This document shows positions 59,743-64,000 of a stretch of DNA of 64,000 nt, in pieces. The notes beneath the pieces were generated by a model, which had not been told where the DNA came from, searched no databases, and was given only the letters and a program-made list of their open reading frames with translations. Source of the DNA: Nitrososphaerota archaeon. Lineage in GTDB: Archaea > Thermoproteota > Nitrososphaeria > Nitrososphaerales > Gagatemarchaeaceae. Each line of letters opens with the position of its first letter. Positions within the stretch are counted from its first letter, which is position 1. The stretch spans positions 118,960-182,959 of the forward strand of contig JAGWHB010000003.1 in the NCBI GenBank assembly GCA_028867035.1, read 5' to 3'. Both the position numbers and the translations under genes were made by a program.

Positions 59743-61065
59743 ATGGTCTATTTGCCCGAAACCGTCCGCAATCTTGGCCTGTCTGTTGAGCGTATTAAGG
59801 AGGTATTCATAACCGAGCCATCTGAGTTGGGCAGGGTCGAATACCTGATCGTGGGCGGAGGCCTCGCCGCCGTCTACGCAGCGGCCGCGATAAGGGAGCG
59901 CGACAAAGCTGGCAAGGTGGTGATAGTAGGCGAGGAGCCCCACCTCCCCTACGACCGCGTCCCGCTCTCGAAGGGATATCTGATGGACAGGGTAAAGCGC
60001 GAAGCCCTCTTCCCCAAAAAGGAGCAATTCCTACAGGAGCAAGGAATCACCGTCATCAAAGGAAGAAGGGCAATCTCACTCGACTTATCGAGACGCAACG
60101 TTTCACTGGAAGATGGGTCAGAGACCCCGTTTGACAAGCTGCTCCTCGCTACCGGGGGTCGCCCCCGCAGGCTACCCATCCCAGGCTCCGAGCTGAGAGG
60201 AATATACTACTTCAGGACCATAGACGACTGCGAAGCAATCAAGCAAGAAATCCCTTCAGCGAAACGGGTCGTCATCGTGGGAGGCGGGTTCATCGGCTGC
60301 GAGCTTGCGGCTGCTTTCCTAGCCAAGGGGGCGGCGACGACCATGATCGAGGCGGCTTCCTCTATACTGAGCCTCGCCTTCGACCCGACCACCGCGAAAT
60401 GGGTCGAGAGCTACTTCGTCGAGAAGGGCGTGAAGGTGGTCACAGGCTCCTCGGCAGCCGAGTTCCTGGGGGAAGGCGGCAGGGTGACGGCCGTCAAGAC
60501 CAAAGACGGAACCATCTTTCCGGTTGACCTTGTGGTGGTGGGCATCGGGATCATACCCAACACCGACCTCGCTGAGAAGGCGGGACTGAAGGTGGACAGG
60601 GGGATCGTGGTCAACGAGTACCTGGAGACCGACTCCCAGGGAATCTTCGCAGCAGGCGACGTGGCCAGGTTCCTCCACCCTGTCTTCCAAAGTCACCTGA
60701 GGGTGGAGCACTACGACGTGGCGGTATTGCATGGCAGGGTCGCCGGCGCAAACATGGCAGGGGGCAGGGTGGCGTTCACCGAGATGCCGCACTTCTTCTC
60801 ATACATGTTCGACCTGACGATAAACGCCTACGGGGACATGAGCAGGCGGGAGGCTGAGCTGAGAAGGGGAGAGGCAGGGAGGAGCGGCTTCATGCAGTTC
60901 TTCTTTACGGGCGGGAGGCTGACGGCTTTCCTTTCTGCGAACAGGCCGCCGGGCGAGATAAAGGCCGCTAGAGAAATCCTGGCCGCTGGTGTGAGCTACG
61001 AGCGTCTGAAGTCGATCTCCGACCTTTCCAGGCCCCTAGAAGAATTCGTCGGTCAGAAAGTCTAG
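59743..61065 (+). CDS. FAD-dependent pyridine nucleotide reductase
   Basis: 440 residues. FAD-binding 'YLIVGGGLAAVYAAAAIRE' near 34-52, NAD(P)-binding 'RVVIVGGGFIGCELAAAF' near 175-192, and 'GIFAAGDVARF' near 302 identify a ferredoxin/rubredoxin/putidaredoxin-reductase-like flavoprotein. It lacks the redox CxxxxC of disulfide reductases. Homologues pass electrons from NAD(P)H to Rieske-type ferredoxins, and a Rieske ferredoxin gene is nearby at 62116. An internal TTG at 59827 with upstream GGAGGT (59799-59804) may be the true start, as residues before 30 are not conserved in kind. Confidence 0.85.
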   Translation: MVYLPETVRNLGLSVERIKEVFITEPSELGRVEYLIVGGGLAAVYAAAAIRERDKAGKVVIVGEEPHLPYDRVPLSKGYLMDRVKREALFPKKEQFLQEQGITVIKGRRAISLDLSRRNVSLEDGSETPFDKLLLATGGRPRRLPIPGSELRGIYYFRTIDDCEAIKQEIPSAKRVVIVGGGFIGCELAAAFLAKGAATTMIEAASSILSLAFDPTTAKWVESYFVEKGVKVVTGSSAAEFLGEGGRVTAVKTKDGTIFPVDLVVVGIGIIPNTDLAEKAGLKVDRGIVVNEYLETDSQGIFAAGDVARFLHPVFQSHLRVEHYDVAVLHGRVAGANMAGGRVAFTEMPHFFSYMFDLTINAYGDMSRREAELRRGEAGRSGFMQFFFTGGRLTAFLSANRPPGEIKAAREILAAGVSYERLKSISDLSRPLEEFVGQKV

Positions 61066-61409
61066 CTGGCTGGTCGTTTCACCGGCCCGGAGCGAGTCTC
61101 CGGTCGCCTGGCCCTCGTCTCCGCTTCACTGTGCGTGTACCCCATTTTCTCCTCAGCCTTCATCGCCCTCTCCTGAATGACTTCGATGTGTTTCTGGGTT
61201 ATTTCCTTGAAGAGGTTGCACCAGTCCCTTCCTGAGACGATCAGGTTGTATGCCTTCAGCTTCGGATGGATGCACCTGCCGCGCTCCATCAGGTCAGCGT
61301 TGATCGGGTCGTCAGGCGAAAACCACACGCATGCCAGACAATTCTCGTACTGCCAGGTTAGCCTTTTCAAGCTTCTCTGCGGCTCTGGTTCCATTCCTTT
61401 CCTTGCCAT
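61062..61409 (-). CDS. Small Cys-motif protein
   Basis: 115 residues, leaderless (TATA rc of TTATTTAG, about 61431-61438). 'ENCLACVWF', 'GRCIHPKL' and 'RDWCNLF' give C-x2-C-x2-F ... C ... C-x2-F, as in the element protein at 8869. The C-terminal half is charged and helical (KHIEVIQERAMKAEEK). Probably metal binding; function unknown. It overlaps the convergent reductase gene by 4 nt. Confidence 0.6.
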   Translation of the reverse strand: MARKGMEPEPQRSLKRLTWQYENCLACVWFSPDDPINADLMERGRCIHPKLKAYNLIVSGRDWCNLFKEITQKHIEVIQERAMKAEEKMGYTHSEAETRARRPETRSGPVKRPAS

Positions 61410-61603
61410 GAGAGCGATTCAGAGCCATTCTTATTTAGACCTTATAACGAACGCCCAAGCAGAAATTAGTTCCTACAATTCTCGCGATGAGATGAATTGA
61501 GACCCGCGCCCGAGAGTGTTTGGAATAGAGCATGGTCTTTCTTTGCAACACGGTCTCTTTCAGTAACCTGGTCGACGTTAGTGGCCCCTCAGGATAGGCT
61601 GAC

Positions 61604-62044
61604 CTATTTCTTGTGGGTAATAAGTTCCAAGTTCAAATCTTGAAAAGCTTTCGTGACCATTCGCACGGCTGGAACCATTGACGTGTGCAGGAGGAATAGA
61701 TGAGACCTACAGTGTTGTTTGCAATCGCTCGAACCGAATCTAGGAATTGCGGACGCGTGGACCACTTTGGAGATGTGTTGGCCTATTGCGCATTCGTGAT
61801 TGAAGTCCGTCTCTGCGTAGATTGCGAACCTCAATGAAACATGCTTCGAGAGTGTCAGGTGGTCGACGTGCCAGTGGAATGATTTGAATCTCGAGCCGTG
61901 CCTTTCTACCCTCCTTTCCAAGCTATTCAGCGCTGAACCGACATAGGCGTAGTTGCCTCTCAAGAAAAGAATCTTGCCCAAAGAGCCTACGTTTGTCTCG
62001 AAATTCCTCTTGCATTCGAGGAGAAGAACGTAAACGCCCTTCAT
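61604..62044 (-). CDS. DUF123 GIY-YIG endonuclease-like protein
   Basis: About 146 residues from ATG 62044, chosen because GGTTTATCTC (62071-62080) provides a TATA box on this strand and because it gives the usual family length. 'MKGVYVLLLECKR' and 'GNYAYVGSALNSLERRVERH' are the GIY-YIG core; 'HWHVDHLT' and 'CAIGQHISK' plus 'RFGSSDCKQHCRSHLF' are typical of archaeal DUF123 proteins. Role in DNA repair is proposed for the family. Confidence 0.82.
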   Translation of the reverse strand: MKGVYVLLLECKRNFETNVGSLGKILFLRGNYAYVGSALNSLERRVERHGSRFKSFHWHVDHLTLSKHVSLRFAIYAETDFNHECAIGQHISKVVHASAIPRFGSSDCKQHCRSHLFLLHTSMVPAVRMVTKAFQDLNLELITHKK

Positions 62045-62115
62045 GTTTCTCGAGTCGTAAGTACTCAACTGGTTTATCTCATTTCGTGTCCTTGACAGAC
62101 GACGCGGGACAGGTG

Positions 62116-62424
62116 CTATACCTCGAGGATTACATCGTTCCCTTCCACGCATACTTTGTAGGTAGGTTCGGGATTGACTGCTGGTCCTCTGAGTGCCTTG
62201 CCGCTCGTGATGTCAAACTGCGAACCATGCCACGGACAAGTTATAACGTGTCCCTCCAGCCTACCCTTATCAAGTGGACCTCCAACATGCGTACATACAG
62301 AACCTGTTGCGTAGAACGACCCGTCTAGGTTCGCAATCAATACCTTCTTCCCCTCCACAACAACTCCTTTCATCCTACCCGGTGCAATTTCGTCGACGGT
62401 TGCGACCTTCATCTTGCTTGTCAT
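62116..62424 (-). CDS. Rieske-type [2Fe-2S] ferredoxin
   Basis: 102 residues. Cluster motifs CTHVGGPL (about 44-51) and CPWHGSQF (about 63-70) supply the two Cys and two His ligands. It is a soluble ferredoxin of the kind used by Rieske oxygenases and related reductases, and may receive electrons from the FAD reductase encoded at 59743. Start could be Met 1 or Met 5. Confidence 0.92.
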   Translation of the reverse strand: MTSKMKVATVDEIAPGRMKGVVVEGKKVLIANLDGSFYATGSVCTHVGGPLDKGRLEGHVITCPWHGSQFDITSGKALRGPAVNPEPTYKVCVEGNDVILEV

Positions 62425-62579
62425 TTCTCATTACAACTCCACATGCTAGGCGCTAGGTTCGAATAGCCCACGCCCACCTCGGTGACCGACCATGAGCCCT
62501 TACCAAGAGGGAGTTAGCGTATTTCATCCTGAGGCGGAATACCCTGTTCAGCAAAGACAAGAGCGGAAGCGAAGGAGTT

Positions 62580-62825
62580 TTGATCTTTCAAGTGTTGGAG
62601 GAATACGAGCAACAAAGAGTTTCCGTTTGTTATGTTGATGGCTCAACTGAATGTGTTGGGTTGATGCTTGGTAAGTTGAGGGAGTTGGTTGGAAGACAAA
62701 TAACCACAGTATACACCTATCCGCCAGCAAATTCGAATCTTGGCGAGGAGCTCTCGTATTATGGGCTCAGAGCAAAAACAAACATTCGTGTATTTGAGAT
62801 ATCCTTGGACGAGGAAATAGTATAA
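62580..62825 (+). CDS. Hypothetical small protein
   Basis: 81 residues from TTG 62580: 'QQRVSVCYVDGSTECVGLML', 'LRELVGRQITTVYTYP' and 'KTNIRVFEISLDEEIV' suggest an alternating beta/alpha small domain. No promoter is clear and no family is recognised. Confidence 0.35.
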   Translation: MIFQVLEEYEQQRVSVCYVDGSTECVGLMLGKLRELVGRQITTVYTYPPANSNLGEELSYYGLRAKTNIRVFEISLDEEIV

Positions 62826-63240
62826 TTCGGGTGTCCTGACGTTCGCCAAACAGGCTTGGCATAGCTTTCGAGGTAGTCCCCTTAGGACTTTCAGACCGAA
62901 CAGCACCGAGTTCCGAATGTGCGAGCCTCTGCAGGACTGTTCCCTCTCAGGGTATTGAAGGTTCATCAAACTAATTACGGAGGAAGCTTAACTGGACGGA
63001 CCCGTCCACTTCTCAAGTGTCTCTGCGCCCCCGCGTTGTTACGCCTCGTGAATCGTAAGACCGCAGACGAAGAGGTAGCGGGCAACATAAATTATGCTCG
63101 CCCCGCACGGGCCGTCTCATGCCAGTCTCGGTGCGAATGCTATTTAGCGGAAGTGGACTTTATCTGCAGGTGCCTGAACCCACCGGGCCCGCTACCCTAT
63201 TCTCTATCCATCTGGCTCCAAATTGCTCGTCCAAGATGAT
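62826..63240. other. Intergenic stretch without recognised gene
   Basis: No credible protein gene. A TATA-like CATAAATTATG (63089-63099) sits in the middle, and several G+C-rich inverted segments occur (for example around 62995-63010 with GGACGGACCCGTCC). A small RNA is possible but not shown. Confidence 0.25.
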
Positions 63241-63984
63241 TCAGACACCAGTTAAACGATTCCAGATTGACAGCTGGAGCCTTGGCGAGTAATTGAATGA
63301 GTGTGCCTTACAGATCTCGATTAACCAGATCGATTTCTCTCTTAACTCTGCCTCGCTTGTCGCTTCAGGCATGAGGTAGACTCTAGACGGACTAATGCCA
63401 AATGGTTCGATGTAATCATCCAGCAACTCCTTGAGGTCACTTCGAGCATCGATTACGAATTTGAATACTGCACGGTCATTTTCGATGAAGTTCTCGATCA
63501 CCTCAACCCTGCGCCTTCTACCGACAGGCATTCCACTGTTCGAGAGTTTGGGAGAACATGTGTAGTGTTGAATGAATGCATCAAAACTTGGTTTCGGAGA
63601 TGTGGTCGTGTTCGTCTCAACTTCAACGAAAGATCCTAGGCCTTTATCGCGCAGAAAAGTCAAAAATCCTGTTAACTCTTCCTGCCTCTCCATGGGCTCT
63701 CCTCCAGTCAGGACCAGGTGTGCCCCCTTCTCGAAAGAACCAACCCACTCGTTCCTCTTCCAGAGCTTGTACAACTCCTCATAGCTGTATAGCCTCCCCT
63801 CCTTCCAAACTGGAATTGTGTCGCAGGGCCAGCGGCAGAGAAGGTTGCACCCCTGAGTTCGAAGAAATACCGCTGGAACGCCGGCGTATTTACCCTCGCC
63901 CTGCACAGAGTAGAAAGTCTCCGAGACCCAGACTTCGTCACTTTTCGGCGCGAAAAACTCCAAGGTTTTCTTTCCTTGTATCAT
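63241..63984 (-). CDS. queE: 7-carboxy-7-deazaguanine synthase
   Basis: 247 residues. A radical SAM enzyme that makes 7-carboxy-7-deazaguanine, the precursor of archaeosine in archaeal tRNA. 'VSETFYSVQGEGKYAGVPAVF' is the signature N-terminus, 'LTGGEPM' the SAM-binding GGEP motif, and 'FVEVETNTT' follows. The cluster motif reads GCNLLCRWPCDT, i.e. C-x3-C-x3-C with one residue (Pro) more than the usual C-x3-C-x2-C. The sequence ends near the window border but the start ATG (63984) is inside. Confidence 0.88.
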   Translation of the reverse strand: MIQGKKTLEFFAPKSDEVWVSETFYSVQGEGKYAGVPAVFLRTQGCNLLCRWPCDTIPVWKEGRLYSYEELYKLWKRNEWVGSFEKGAHLVLTGGEPMERQEELTGFLTFLRDKGLGSFVEVETNTTTSPKPSFDAFIQHYTCSPKLSNSGMPVGRRRRVEVIENFIENDRAVFKFVIDARSDLKELLDDYIEPFGISPSRVYLMPEATSEAELREKSIWLIEICKAHSFNYSPRLQLSIWNRLTGV

Positions 63985-64000
63985 CTGCAGAATATTCTCG

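Overview
The window is archaeal chromosomal DNA carrying one large integrated mobile element. Archaeal markers are an A-type ATP synthase subunit K, a geranylgeranyl-type prenyl synthase, two TFB-like transcription factors, FlaI/FlaJ-type pilus motors, class III prepilin signals, winged-helix proteins of the HTH_45 type, and a repeated promoter layout: a TATA box centred about 27 nt before the start codon (leaderless mRNAs, many GTG/TTG starts). The G+C-rich composition and surface proteins with 'ESGLPSGTSW'-type repeats suggest Nitrososphaeria/Thermoproteota or Thermoplasmata-like archaea. I favour a Nitrososphaeria relative, but the rank is an inference.

Left flank (1-2439): end of ATP synthase subunit C, atpK, prenyl synthase, an unknown gene, and a tRNA-Glu(UUC) gene with about 34 extra nt in its D arm. 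The last 13 bp of the tRNA (2427-2439) recur exactly and in the same orientation at 59307-59319, 66 bp beyond the start of a tyrosine recombinase gene (58042-59241). I read these as attL and attR of an element of about 56.9 kb.

Inside the element: (a) 3.3-8.5 kb, surface and membrane proteins with a wHTH regulator; (b) 8.5-12.6 kb, an information module with RHH, TFB-like, ParB-like and wHTH proteins and an iteron-like repeat cluster; (c) 12.6-38.5 kb, a probable conjugation apparatus: VirB4-like ATPase, VirB3-like and VirB6-like membrane proteins, a VirD4/TraD-like coupling ATPase with its membrane partner, an archaeal type IV pilus motor pair (FlaI, FlaJ) with five pilin-like proteins, and large glycosylatable surface proteins; a Nudix enzyme and a 2H-phosphoesterase/metallophosphoesterase fusion sit in the middle; (d) 38.5-42.1 kb, a helically phased array of GGTTGCCAA motifs, a second TFB, an ArdC-like antirestriction protein and a membrane-anchored nuclease; (e) 42.2-57.7 kb, a nuclease- and methylase-rich cargo or defence region: frameshifted DnaJ-type zinc protein, GIY-YIG nuclease, an operon of a twin LAGLIDADG-like protein with an alpha/alpha-toroid protein, three related DNA methyltransferases, a PD-(D/E)XK protein, a HEPN-like protein, and a tight operon of methyltransferase, wHTH-nuclease, Dna2/Cas4-like nuclease, SF1B helicase and a second Cas4-like nuclease; (f) the integrase at the right end.

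Right flank (59.3-64 kb): a decayed SnoaL-like gene directly beyond attR, an FAD-dependent reductase, a Cys-motif protein, a DUF123 GIY-YIG protein, a Rieske ferredoxin and queE.

Together the element looks like an archaeal integrative and conjugative element that joins a T4SS-type DNA pump to an archaeal type IV pilus and carries a defence island. I recognise no relaxase, replication initiator, prepilin peptidase or CRISPR array. The nuclease-helicase-methylase cluster at 49-56 kb and the LAGLIDADG/toroid operon are the best candidates for undescribed systems.
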